Below, in pieces: positions 1 through 7,026 of a stretch of DNA of 11,052 nt (positions are counted from its first letter, which is position 1; every line of letters begins with the position of its first letter). The DNA is from Nitrososphaerota archaeon. GTDB taxonomy: Archaea > Thermoproteota > Nitrososphaeria > Nitrososphaerales > UBA57. The stretch lies in assembly GCA_022572285.1 (NCBI GenBank), contig JACZWF010000031.1:1-11052 (forward strand). Direction: 5' to 3'. A model generated the notes under the pieces. It was not told the origin of the DNA and ran no database searches. It worked only from the letters and a program-made list of their open reading frames with translations. A program made the position numbers and the translations under genes.

Positions 1-220
1 GAAAGACCAGAAGGAGAAGATGATGGAATGGCATAAAGAGTTGCTCGCTAAAGAGGACTCGTTCAAGGATGCCTTCGTTTTCTTTAATAATCATTTCGCC
101 GGCTTTGGACCCTCATCAGTGAATGAATTCAGGAGACTAAGTGGTCTTATCGAAAAGGAGTGGACAACCTCCGAAAAAGGAGAAGCGAGTCCCAATCAGG
201 CGAGCTTGAGCGATTTTTAG
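1..220 (+). CDS. DUF72 family protein, C-terminal fragment (left edge)
   Basis: The reading frame is open from base 2 and ends at TAG 218-220, so this is the 3' end of a gene that starts outside the window. The visible 72 residues contain FVFFNNHFAGFGPSSV followed by a short helix. This matches the conserved end of DUF72 (YecE-like) TIM-barrel proteins, where a phenylalanine/asparagine-rich FNNH strand precedes the last helix. The biochemical role of DUF72 is unknown. A methionine pair at 20-25 is internal, not a start. The gene ends 15 bases before dinB on the same strand, so the two may be cotranscribed. The family call rests on this short C-terminal motif only. Confidence 0.7.
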   Translation, partial: KDQKEKMMEWHKELLAKEDSFKDAFVFFNNHFAGFGPSSVNEFRRLSGLIEKEWTTSEKGEASPNQASLSDF

Positions 221-235
221 AGTTTAGTTGAAACA

Positions 236-1315
236 ATGTCGAGAGTAATCCTTCACATCGATATGGACTCGTTTTATGCGTCGGTAGAGAAGGCGGCTCA
301 TCCAGAATATAGGGATTTACCTTTAGTGGTAGGAGCCGATCCCAAAGAGGGGCAAGGAAGAGGGGTGGTTGTAGCTGCATCGTACGAGGCAAGGAAGTAT
401 GGAGTCAAATCTGCGATACCCATTTCCAGAGCCTACAAGCTCTGCCCAGATTGCAAATACATCAGACCAAATTTCGCCCTATATAATCGGGTTTCCAGGA
501 GAGTAATGGATATCTTACGGGAGTTTGTAGACAAATTTGAACAGGCTAGTATCGACGAAGCATACGCGGATGTCTCAGACATCGTCGACTATGGGGGGGT
601 AAGGCAATATGCGAATACCATCAGAGAAGAAATCCGAGGCCGGGAAGCTCTTACGTGTTCAATAGGGGTAGCCCAGAATAAATCGATAGCAAAGATCGCC
701 TCAGATCTCCACAAGCCAGACGGACTAACCATAGTCCTTCCCGAGGAGTCGAAGAGTTTTCTCGCTCCATTGCCAGTCAGAAGTATAAGCGGTGTAGGTA
801 GGAAAACAGAGGAGGCGCTCAAAGAGCTCGGAATAGAGACTATTGGGCATCTAGCAGAGATCCCCGGACAAGATCTTGTAAAGATCTTCGGAAGGAACGG
901 GGTATGGATCTGGGGAATTGCGAATGCCGAGGAGAGAAGTGAGGTGCTTGAGAGAGATGAGATCAAGTCGATTAGCCATGAGCACACTTTTTCTGAAGAT
1001 GCTTCGGATCCAAGTGTCGTCCGAAATGAGATAGATCAGTTGTCTCATATGGTCCATAGGAGACTGATGAGAAATTCCATGGCTTTCAGGACGGTTGGAA
1101 TCAAGGTCCGGTTTGAGAATTTCGCCACCTTCACCAGAGAAAGGAGCCTTCCTGATCACATAGAAGGGGTAGATTTCATTGCAGCTGAAGCCAATTCCCT
1201 CTTCGACGAATTCGAGGATATGGGCAAGAAGAAGATACGGCTAATCGGGGTGCGTCTATCCAATCTTAAGGAGACGAGGGAAAAGCAGGAAACCCTGAGG
1301 ACATGGACGGACTAA
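236..1315 (+). CDS. dinB: DNA polymerase IV (Y-family translesion polymerase, Dpo4-like)
   Basis: A 359-residue Y-family polymerase of normal length, which copies past damaged template bases with low fidelity. The catalytic carboxylates are visible: D9 in HIDMDSFYASVE and D107/E108 in ASIDEAYADVS. Tyr14 after Phe13 sits where the ribonucleotide-excluding steric gate is found. SISGVGRKTEEALKELGI (about residues 183-200) is the thumb helix-hairpin-helix, and the little-finger domain follows at about 240-345. The C-terminus, QETLRTW, resembles a PIP box for binding the PCNA clamp, but has one aromatic instead of the usual pair. The ATG at 236 places the first catalytic aspartate at residue 9, as is usual. 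No strong Shine-Dalgarno is visible. The gene lies 15 bases after the DUF72 gene. Confidence 0.97.
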   Translation: MSRVILHIDMDSFYASVEKAAHPEYRDLPLVVGADPKEGQGRGVVVAASYEARKYGVKSAIPISRAYKLCPDCKYIRPNFALYNRVSRRVMDILREFVDKFEQASIDEAYADVSDIVDYGGVRQYANTIREEIRGREALTCSIGVAQNKSIAKIASDLHKPDGLTIVLPEESKSFLAPLPVRSISGVGRKTEEALKELGIETIGHLAEIPGQDLVKIFGRNGVWIWGIANAEERSEVLERDEIKSISHEHTFSEDASDPSVVRNEIDQLSHMVHRRLMRNSMAFRTVGIKVRFENFATFTRERSLPDHIEGVDFIAAEANSLFDEFEDMGKKKIRLIGVRLSNLKETREKQETLRTWTD

Positions 1316-1417
1316 TATAATTGCTCGCACCCAGGATGCCAAGGCATTCCAAGCTACAAATCCTTAAATTGCCAACCCTCTCCGAATTATATCAGGTCAG
1401 CCTAAGGGTGGAGAAAG

Positions 1418-1711
1418 TTGAGCGCAAGGAAGAAGAAAAAGGAACAACAAGTGAAAGAGAACGAGGAAAGCCTTCAGAGAGCTATTGGGACGCTCATGTC
1501 GGTAGCAGATAGCCCGACTACCCCGAGAAACATTAGAAAAATTGTCAAAGATTCTGTTATAATGCTCCAAGATGTTTCCCTGAGTGTTGGAGTCCGAGCT
1601 GCCAATGCGATAAGCACACTAGATGAGGTCTCGCAAGATCCAAACATGCCATCCTTCGCGAGGGTGACTATATGGAGCGCCGTTAGTACGCTCGAAAGTG
1701 TAAGAGAGTAG
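1418..1711 (+). CDS. UPF0147 family protein
   Basis: A small, helical, soluble protein of 97 residues that belongs to UPF0147, a family conserved across archaea with no assigned function. Family features are the charged lysine-rich N-terminus (MSARKKKKEQ), the SPTTPRNIRKIVKDS segment, the RAANAISTLDEVSQDPNMP segment and the final helix around WSAVSTLES. The TTG at 1418 is favoured because GGTGGAG at 1407-1413 is a good ribosome binding site four bases upstream, and because the product then has the family's usual length. A TATA-like AATTATAT at 1385-1392 suggests its own promoter, although a start about 25 bases downstream of it would leave little room for that binding site. The gene lies about 100 bases after dinB. 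Confidence 0.88.
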   Translation: MSARKKKKEQQVKENEESLQRAIGTLMSVADSPTTPRNIRKIVKDSVIMLQDVSLSVGVRAANAISTLDEVSQDPNMPSFARVTIWSAVSTLESVRE

Positions 1712-1712
1712 T

Positions 1713-1724
1713 CAGCGCGCGCTG
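1713..1724. repeat. 12-bp perfect palindrome CAGCGCGCGCTG
   Basis: A perfect GC-only core palindrome begins two bases after the UPF0147 stop, in the 44-base gap before the SAM methyltransferase gene. It has no loop and no following T-tract, so it is not a convincing terminator. It could be an operator or chance. Confidence 0.35.
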
Positions 1725-1755
1725 CGAGAATTGGGGGGCATCTTAAGTGATCTAG

Positions 1756-2595
1756 TTGGGTGATCCAGGGTCCATAGTTAGGAAAGCCATTTGGGCTTCA
1801 AAGAGATTCGGTATTGAGCAGGTGTTTTCATCCCTGAACCTGATTGGCTTAGCTCTTCGGAATCCAAGTGCAGGAGCAAGCTATCTCGCCGGGGAAAGAA
1901 AAAAGCTTCAGATGGTGGTTCTTCATAATAGCATAACCGTTTCTGTAAAATTGCTCCTGGGAGAAGTTGATCCCAGATTGGAGGATGAGATCCTAGAGCT
2001 AGAAACATTTGGGGATGATCTCTGGAACGAGCTGCGTAGCAGAGCGCCTCGATGGACCCCGCTTAGCCGAGCGGAATGCAACTACCTGTATATGATTTGC
2101 CGGATGGTCAAACCAAAACACATTGTTGAGACAGGGGTGCAACACGGCTTATCCTCGGCATATTTCCTCAAGGCATTGGAGAGGAATGGGAGTGGCATGC
2201 TACACTCGGTAGATCTGCCAAGCAAAGAGTACACCTCCAGAATAGGTACGATAGCGGACAAGATTCCTCCTGACGTCAAATGCGGTTGGTTAGTCCCCCG
2301 CGAGTTACGGAAAAACTGGAATCTAGAGTTAGGTGATTCAAGATACATACTCCCAAGGCTTCTTGCCAAAATAAATGGGATCGATTTGTTCCTTCATGAC
2401 AGTGAACACACTGAGGAGATGATGAGATTTGAATACTCTCTCGCCTGGAAACACCTTCGTAAAGGAGGAGTCTTAATGTCCGACGATATAGATTTGAGTG
2501 AAGCCTCAAGGGAATTTTTTCCAGCTGATAAAGCCGTTGGAGCAAATGGATATCGTAAAGGAATCGCCAAACTCTCGGCGATAGTTAAACCGTGA
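1756..2595 (+). CDS. Class I SAM-dependent methyltransferase (Methyltransf_24-like)
   Basis: A 279-residue protein whose C-terminal two thirds form a Rossmann-like SAM-binding methyltransferase. HIVETGVQHGLSSAYF (about 122-137) is motif I. SVDLP (151-155) ends strand 2 with the acidic residue expected to hold the SAM ribose. IDLFLHDSEHTEEMM (209-223) and the LRKGGVLMSDDI segment (234-245) match the 'D-x-x-x-x-D-x-x-H ... GG-x-x-x-x-D-D' pattern of Methyltransf_24/CmcI-type enzymes. The N-terminal 100 residues are not recognised. The substrate is unknown; related enzymes act on small molecules or sugars. The TTG at 1756 is preceded by GTGATC (1747-1752), which fits the archaeal anti-Shine-Dalgarno; start confidence is moderate. 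Four bases separate it from the FAD oxidoreductase gene. Confidence 0.82.
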   Translation: MGDPGSIVRKAIWASKRFGIEQVFSSLNLIGLALRNPSAGASYLAGERKKLQMVVLHNSITVSVKLLLGEVDPRLEDEILELETFGDDLWNELRSRAPRWTPLSRAECNYLYMICRMVKPKHIVETGVQHGLSSAYFLKALERNGSGMLHSVDLPSKEYTSRIGTIADKIPPDVKCGWLVPRELRKNWNLELGDSRYILPRLLAKINGIDLFLHDSEHTEEMMRFEYSLAWKHLRKGGVLMSDDIDLSEASREFFPADKAVGANGYRKGIAKLSAIVKP

Positions 2596-2599
2596 AAGA

Positions 2600-3760
2600 A
2601 TGAGATTCGAGGTCGTCATAATCGGTGCGGGCATAGCAGGAATTTCAACTGCATATTCCCTTCAAAAAAAGGGAATAAGTAACGTTCTCGTTGTCGACAG
2701 AGCAGGAGTAAATGCAGGATCAACTAACAGGGCCGCAGGGATCGTCTCCCACCTTTTCACCGCCAAGTTGGAGCTTGGAATAATAAAGAATAGCGTCAGG
2801 ATATTCAAAGAAATAGAGAAGGAGTCGATGGGACATTTTTCATACCATCAGATCGGAATGCTATCAGTTGGAAGGAAGAGACATGAACAGAGATTGTTCC
2901 GAGCGTTAGAAGCAATGCGTGAGACGGATGTATCCGCGAGTCTGCTAGACAAGCAAGGCATTAAGGAACTCGTACCAGATATAATTGGAGATGACCTCAA
3001 GTTGGGAGTTCACTGCATGGAGAGTGGATATCTGGATCAGGCGCTGTTCACAGGAGTGACAGCAGATCTATTAGAATCAAGAGGAGTTAGCATTGTTGAG
3101 GGAGTAGACGTTCACGGTATAATCTTTGGAAGGAATCGGGAAGTAAGGGGGATAGAAACAAGTCAGGGACCGATTGCATCAGATAAGGTAGTGATTGCTG
3201 GAGGTGTTTGGTGCAAATCTATTGGAGAGAGAGCCGGACTTCCTTTCCATGTCTCTACACAAAAGGCACAGAGTATGACACTACTGCTGCAGAAATCAAT
3301 GCGCATCCCAATATTCTTTGATTTGACCTCTAAAATCTATCTGCGTCCAGTTAGGGAGAAGGTCATTCTAGCTGGAAATGGTTCCAAACTATATAGGGGG
3401 AAGATTGATAATTATCCATCACATGCAGAATCACACTTTATCAACGGATTCAAACTCCGTCTTTCTTCTAGATTCAAGCATTTCTATAAATCGAAGATTC
3501 TTGACGCTTGGTCTGGCCTTTACTGCTCTACTCCTGACGGGCGTCCGCTGGTAGGAGAATCCAACCGGGTGAAAGGGTTATTCTATCTATTCGCGTTTCA
3601 GGGATTGGGTATAATGTTCGGGCCGGGGTGTGCTGGATTGCTCTCCGACGTAATTGTGGGACAGGGTTCAGGAGAAATATTACCATTCAGAGCGGAGAGA
3701 TTCGTGGGTAAGCCTGATCGAAGAACAATTTACCCTAAACACTGGAGCGGCAGGAAGTGA
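2600..3760 (+). CDS. FAD-dependent oxidoreductase, DAO / glycine-sarcosine oxidase family
   Basis: A 386-residue flavoprotein of the D-amino-acid oxidase fold (DAO family). The dinucleotide-binding fingerprint VVIIGAGIAGISTAYSL (about 5-21) has the GxGxxG motif and is followed by VLVVDRAG, the strand 2 acid. AGSTNRAAGIVSH near residue 40 corresponds to the flavin-contacting segment. The second half contains IYLRPVREKVILAGNG and, near the end, CSTPDGRPLVGE and FAFQGLGIMFGPGCAGLLSD, which is the usual C-terminal FAD-closing region. The family oxidises secondary or primary amines such as glycine, sarcosine or proline; the substrate here cannot be read from sequence. No signal peptide is seen, so it is probably cytoplasmic. 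The ATG at 2600 is four bases after the methyltransferase stop, so the two are very likely cotranscribed. Confidence 0.9.
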   Translation: MRFEVVIIGAGIAGISTAYSLQKKGISNVLVVDRAGVNAGSTNRAAGIVSHLFTAKLELGIIKNSVRIFKEIEKESMGHFSYHQIGMLSVGRKRHEQRLFRALEAMRETDVSASLLDKQGIKELVPDIIGDDLKLGVHCMESGYLDQALFTGVTADLLESRGVSIVEGVDVHGIIFGRNREVRGIETSQGPIASDKVVIAGGVWCKSIGERAGLPFHVSTQKAQSMTLLLQKSMRIPIFFDLTSKIYLRPVREKVILAGNGSKLYRGKIDNYPSHAESHFINGFKLRLSSRFKHFYKSKILDAWSGLYCSTPDGRPLVGESNRVKGLFYLFAFQGLGIMFGPGCAGLLSDVIVGQGSGEILPFRAERFVGKPDRRTIYPKHWSGRK

Positions 3761-3764
3761 GATA

Positions 3765-4238
3765 ATGAGACTCGAGAAGGATCTATACGTAACAGAAGTC
3801 AGAATATCAAAGACCATTAATGCCCCTTATGTCATCGAAGCGATAGGAGGAAGGTATGAATGTTCGTTGACCCTGAACGACGCGAATCTAGAGGCCTGGG
3901 GGATTGATCCTTCAGAAGAGCTATTAGGTGGTGGAATGGTCATAACCTTGGAATCAAGGTCATTGGCTCAGGGTACAGAAGAGACAGATCTCCTGATAGA
4001 TTCCTTAGAACAGAATACACGTCGGAAGTTTAAACGCATACCGAGTCCACAATTCACAGATGAGATAGAGTACGTGGTAAGGCTCCAAACACCGAGAGAT
4101 AATTCCCCCTCTATACCTTGCCCATATTTCGAGATTGTGCTTGAGCTAGACGAGAGTGAATATCTAGAATTCATGGAACTTCCCGCTGATACCATTCTCC
4201 GACTTTCTGTAAGGGGAAAGCAGGCCCAGAAGAGTTAA
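3765..4238 (+). CDS. Conserved-looking hypothetical protein, 157 residues
   Basis: An unrecognised soluble, acidic protein without membrane segments or signal peptide. The open frame extends back to 3654, but the real start is very probably ATG 3765. It begins four bases after the oxidoreductase stop, mirrors the previous junction, and is preceded by GGAAGTGAGAT (3753-3763), a strong match to the archaeal ribosome binding site GGAGGTGAT. The predicted strand-rich beginning (DLYVTEVRISKTINAPYVIE) and the closing FEIVLELDESEYLEFMEL segment suggest a compact alpha/beta or beta-barrel fold. As the last gene of the methyltransferase-oxidoreductase unit it may be an accessory factor, but no function can be assigned. 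It ends 20 bases from the convergent regulator gene. Confidence 0.75.
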   Translation: MRLEKDLYVTEVRISKTINAPYVIEAIGGRYECSLTLNDANLEAWGIDPSEELLGGGMVITLESRSLAQGTEETDLLIDSLEQNTRRKFKRIPSPQFTDEIEYVVRLQTPRDNSPSIPCPYFEIVLELDESEYLEFMELPADTILRLSVRGKQAQKS

Positions 4239-4258
4239 GACCCCTACTCTTTGCACTT

Positions 4259-5368
4259 TCAAAGTTCCGCAGGTACCTCAGGCGTTGTCGTAAGTAGCTT
4301 GAACCTGTCAAGAGCTACTCCCGGATGGAAGACCCAACCATACTCTTCATCATACATCTGTTCTGGAATCGGGAATCTGGATGCACAAGTCTGGTCAACT
4401 ATCCCAATCTCCACCCTTCTATTGATGCTCTTGAGATTCTTCTGCAAGAAAGTCAGAATATCAACGTAGTGTGTAAGGGGAAGCGTGAGCTCAGCAAGGT
4501 AGAATCCATCATCAATAGAGAATGAATCAGTGCGTGTGAAAGGTAGCCTGCTGAAAGCCTCCTGCGCTAGAAAAAGCTCATTCCGTGAGAGCTTTTCGAA
4601 CCAGAACCTTACCTCCATGATTGCATATCGCTGCCTTCGCTTAGGATCTCCCATCCATCGGATCGAGTATCGATCTATGAACGACCGTCGTTCGATGTGG
4701 GAGTGATAGTGATAAAGTAACGTCTTAACCTCCAATTTTAGCCGAGAAGCAATGTCGATGAAGGAAAGAGACGAATCAGTTTCCAACTCCTTCAAGATCA
4801 GGATATCTTTCTTGTCAAAGGGTCGGGGATCGGCAACGGCCGGTTCCTGAATCGAGGATCGAGTCCGGTCAAGTAATTGCCAGTCGATATCCCATGTCTT
4901 TCGTCTAAAGTCGTAGTGTTTGGTATCCATGGAAATCTGCCTTGTCCACGCCGTATGATGTACGCTGTAGCTCTTTAAGACACCGGCTTTGACGAGGCCT
5001 TCGAGAAGCTGTCGGTATACCAGCCTTGAGCTGAAGGGAATCGCCACCTGAGCTACAAACCTATCATCTGGAATAGTCTTGAAGTAGGAAACAAGATAGG
5101 CAACCTGAGCCAGAGCGGTTGCGCTCTTCGACTCGCGGCCCTTGAATTCCTCCGTGAAATCCAACATGAGCCATGAACGTTGCAGTCCCAGTTTACTATA
5201 GTCAATGCAAGCCTGAATGCCGATTCCACGGGACAACAATTGTTTCCTGAGCCGATGACGCGCAGTCTCAACCGGGATGGAGAGGGATCTTGCAATCTTC
5301 GGTATATTCCTTGGGCCTAGTCTGGCGGTTACAGACACTAGTTCAGACAGTTGCTCGTCACCACTCAT
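4259..5368 (-). CDS. Tandem winged-helix (Lrp/AsnC-like) archaeal regulator
   Basis: A 369-residue protein with two similar halves. Each half starts with a helix-turn-helix followed by an alpha/beta region: first IPKIARSLSIPVETARHRLR (about residues 22-41), then FDKKDILILKELETDSSLSF with DIASRLKLEVKTLLYHY (about 184-221). The arrangement resembles Lrp/AsnC proteins (HTH plus ligand-binding RAM domain) duplicated in one chain, as seen in TACK archaea. The open frame extends to 5584, but ATG 5368 is chosen because the first HTH follows it at a normal distance. A TATA-like run TTATTATTATTATT also lies 17-30 bases upstream of it on this strand. ATG 5498-5500 is the alternative start. It is probably cytoplasmic and DNA-binding; being divergent from the DNA methyltransferase makes that gene or itself a likely target. 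Confidence 0.7.
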   Translation of the reverse strand: MSGDEQLSELVSVTARLGPRNIPKIARSLSIPVETARHRLRKQLLSRGIGIQACIDYSKLGLQRSWLMLDFTEEFKGRESKSATALAQVAYLVSYFKTIPDDRFVAQVAIPFSSRLVYRQLLEGLVKAGVLKSYSVHHTAWTRQISMDTKHYDFRRKTWDIDWQLLDRTRSSIQEPAVADPRPFDKKDILILKELETDSSLSFIDIASRLKLEVKTLLYHYHSHIERRSFIDRYSIRWMGDPKRRQRYAIMEVRFWFEKLSRNELFLAQEAFSRLPFTRTDSFSIDDGFYLAELTLPLTHYVDILTFLQKNLKSINRRVEIGIVDQTCASRFPIPEQMYDEEYGWVFHPGVALDRFKLLTTTPEVPAEL

Positions 5369-5384
5369 GACTGAGGTTTTCGAG

Positions 5385-5398
5385 AATAATAATAATAA
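5385..5398 (-). promoter_or_regulatory. TATA-like AT repeat upstream of tandem-HTH regulator
   Basis: A run of AAT triplets (AATAATAATAATAA on the plus strand, TTATTATTATTATT on the minus strand) lies 17-30 bases upstream of ATG 5368. This is the distance expected for an archaeal TATA element that directs a leaderless or nearly leaderless transcript. It is also a triplet microsatellite that could vary in length between strains. Confidence 0.45.
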
Positions 5399-5510
5399 CC
5401 TAGCCAAAGGGCCGTCCATAGCAGAGACCCATAAGTGGGCTCCATTTCTTGCCTCAGGATCGAGAGTTTCCAAACGTTCAAATTCCTTGTTTTTCCGCAT
5501 ATTTCCCACA

Positions 5511-6440
5511 ATGCGATATGAGATGGACAAAATCTTAGAAGCTGATAGCAAGCATATTGGAGATCTCCTGCACTCAGAAAGCATCTCATTGACTGTAACC
5601 TCACCTCCTTACCGCAACGCTATAGACTATCAAAGACACGTTCAGAATCTCAGACTGAATGAACGAAACAACTACCGTGGTAAAGAGCGAATGGAATTAC
5701 AGGATTATCTCAAAGAGATGCGCCTAGTTTTTGATCAGGTTCTCAAGCTCACAAGGCCTGGTGGTTTTTGCGCAATAGTAATCGGAAACGAGGTAGTCAA
5801 CGGCACCGTAATTCCTCTAGCTGCTCTTCTGTTGTCGAAGTTGCTCGAGGGAGGAGGGGCTGATGGTAGGTCATCAGATCAGTGGAGCCTACATGAGGAG
5901 ATTATTTGGAACAAGGTGACAGGGGGGACCAACAGGTTTGGAGTTACAGTAAGAAATCACTATCCGACAAACTTTCGAGCGAATATTATGCACGAACATA
6001 TCCTAGTCCTGAGAAAAGGAAGTGGACATCTTCGAAAATCGAATGCCAGGGAAGACGACTTCCCACTGAATAGTGTAATGAAAAGGGAGATTGCGAACTC
6101 AGTCTGGAACATCGCTCCAGTTCCTCCAAATTACCTTAGAGGTCATCCATGCCCCTTCCCCGAACAGATTCCTTGGAGGCTTATCATGCTGTACACGTAT
6201 CCCGGAGATAATATCCTTGATCCATTCAACGGTAGTGGCCAAACAACCAAGGTTGCAAAGAGAATGGGGAGACATTACTTTGGAGTTGATATCCAGCCTG
6301 ATTATGTGAAACTCGCAAAGAAGAGGCTTGAGGAACCGCTCCACCTTTCAAAGAACTTTATCGTTCCTAGATGGGAGCTCGAACGATGGGATGATATGGT
6401 AGTAATGACTAGTCCTCAGGCTTCTCAGCGTTCAGAATAG
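5511..6440 (+). CDS. Beta-class site-specific DNA methyltransferase (probable N4-cytosine or N6-adenine)
   Basis: A 309-residue amino-methyltransferase that would modify an exocyclic amino group in DNA using SAM. The catalytic motif IV TSPPY (residues 30-34 from this start) comes first. The SAM-binding motif I DPFNGSGQT, followed by GVDIQPDYVKLAKKRLEE, comes near the C-terminus. This IV-then-I order defines the beta class. A serine-type SPPY motif is commonest in N4-cytosine enzymes, but N6-adenine cannot be excluded. The region between, including PGGFCAIVIGNEVVNG and the HEHILVLRK segment, fits the same fold. The open frame extends upstream to 5277, but that extension is antisense to the regulator gene and lacks motifs; ATG 5511 or 5523 are the plausible starts. 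No endonuclease lies next to it, so it is an orphan here. Confidence 0.88.
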   Translation: MRYEMDKILEADSKHIGDLLHSESISLTVTSPPYRNAIDYQRHVQNLRLNERNNYRGKERMELQDYLKEMRLVFDQVLKLTRPGGFCAIVIGNEVVNGTVIPLAALLLSKLLEGGGADGRSSDQWSLHEEIIWNKVTGGTNRFGVTVRNHYPTNFRANIMHEHILVLRKGSGHLRKSNAREDDFPLNSVMKREIANSVWNIAPVPPNYLRGHPCPFPEQIPWRLIMLYTYPGDNILDPFNGSGQTTKVAKRMGRHYFGVDIQPDYVKLAKKRLEEPLHLSKNFIVPRWELERWDDMVVMTSPQASQRSE

Positions 6441-6448
6441 TTCCGCTC

Positions 6449-6457
6449 TTTTTTTTT
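6449..6457 (+). terminator. T9 tract terminator after DNA methyltransferase
   Basis: Nine consecutive T residues begin eight bases after the methyltransferase stop codon and are preceded by CTC. Archaeal RNA polymerase terminates at such T-tracts without needing a hairpin, and no hairpin is evident here. Confidence 0.65.
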
Positions 6458-6513
6458 CCAAGGATATTATCTATGTCAGAATCTTTGAGTTTGCTGAATC
6501 ATGAATTAATGCC

Positions 6514-6857
6514 TCATAGAAGAGTCGCGAGGAGGTGGCGTCGGGTCGCTACCTCCACTTGGGTAATTTCAGAAAGACCCTTGAGGGTATCCTCCAAGCC
6601 CCTTATCCCATTATCATCCAAACCTTCATCAGGTTCGTCCAGCAAGATTATGGGAGGACTTCTCCGTGTTATTCATAGCGAAGAGCAGGGCGAAACTCAA
6701 GGCGACGTTTTCGCCCGTAGGCGCGCGCTAGAATGGAAAGCATCATCGATGTTTTGCCGATTCCCATTTCCCCTTCAAAAACGGTCAGGTCGTTGAGAGT
6801 GAAACACTCGCCCTGAAGACCTCTGAAGCCTAGGTGCTCTGTCTTCTCAACTTTCAC
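6514..6857 (-). pseudogene. Internally deleted, frameshifted ABC/RecF-SMC-type ATPase remnant
   Basis: Read on the minus strand from GTG 6857, the frame gives GFRGLQGECFTLNDLTVFEG and then EMGIGKTSMMLSILARAYG, an N-terminal Walker A half of a RecF/SMC-like ATPase. It stops at a TAA at 6669-6671. In a second frame just downstream, GENVALSFALLFAMNNTEK resembles the ABC signature helix. In a third frame, SPPIILLDEPDEGLDDNG is a clear Walker B/D-loop, continuing through ATRRHLLATLL to TGA 6514-6516. In an intact protein of this family at least 60-100 residues, often several hundred, lie between Walker A and the signature; here they abut. The simplest reading is one internal deletion plus at least one further frameshift. 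The start overlaps the preceding small gene, as in a translationally coupled operon. Confidence 0.78.
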
Positions 6858-6990
6858 GATCGATTGCCCCGTGAACCTCTCTTTCTATGAGGTCACGTAT
6901 CTTTAAGACCGGTAAATTTAGGATCTCAAGAGCTCACTCGAGTTGTTCTTCTGAGAGAGCTTTCTCGAGCCTATCCTCAAAGTCACCCAT
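6847..6990 (-). pseudogene. Small gene interrupted by in-frame TGA, upstream of ATPase remnant
   Basis: On the minus strand ATG 6990 opens MGDFEDRLEKALSEEQLE, then meets TGA at 6934-6936. It continues in the same frame as ALEILNLPVLKIRDLIEREV and a few more residues to TGA 6847-6849. The halves read as one charged helical protein of 47 codons. A single CGA-to-TGA change (giving LERALEI before the change) would explain the stop. Its 3' end overlaps the GTG start of the ATPase remnant by 11 bases, which is typical of coupled genes. The family is not recognised. Decay is favoured over programmed readthrough because the partner ATPase is also broken and no structured element was noticed after the TGA. 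Confidence 0.55.
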
Positions 6991-7026
6991 CTTATTGGAA
7001 CTAGAGTAGCGAAGAAGAAAGTAAGG

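Noticed and set aside
589..987. Minus-strand open frame of 132 codons
   Set aside because: Shadow of dinB, whose catalytic motifs are clear on the plus strand.
1321..1512. Plus-strand open frame of 63 codons
   Set aside because: Overlaps the UPF0147 gene in another frame and has no family signature.
3654..3764. Upstream extension of the 157-residue protein
   Set aside because: It lies inside the oxidoreductase gene; ATG 3765 has a strong ribosome binding site and the same 4-base spacing as the previous junction.
5277..5510. N-terminal extension of the DNA methyltransferase frame
   Set aside because: It overlaps the opposite-strand regulator start, includes an asparagine run that is simply the AAT repeat, and carries no methyltransferase motif; ATG 5511 fits better.
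5369..5584. Upstream extension of the tandem-HTH regulator frame
   Set aside because: It overlaps the methyltransferase start region and lacks HTH character; the TATA-like repeat at 5385-5398 supports initiation at 5368.
6473..6796. Plus-strand open frame of 107 codons
   Set aside because: It is low-complexity, serine- and arginine-rich, matches no family pattern, and is antisense to the clear Walker A / Walker B ATPase remnant.
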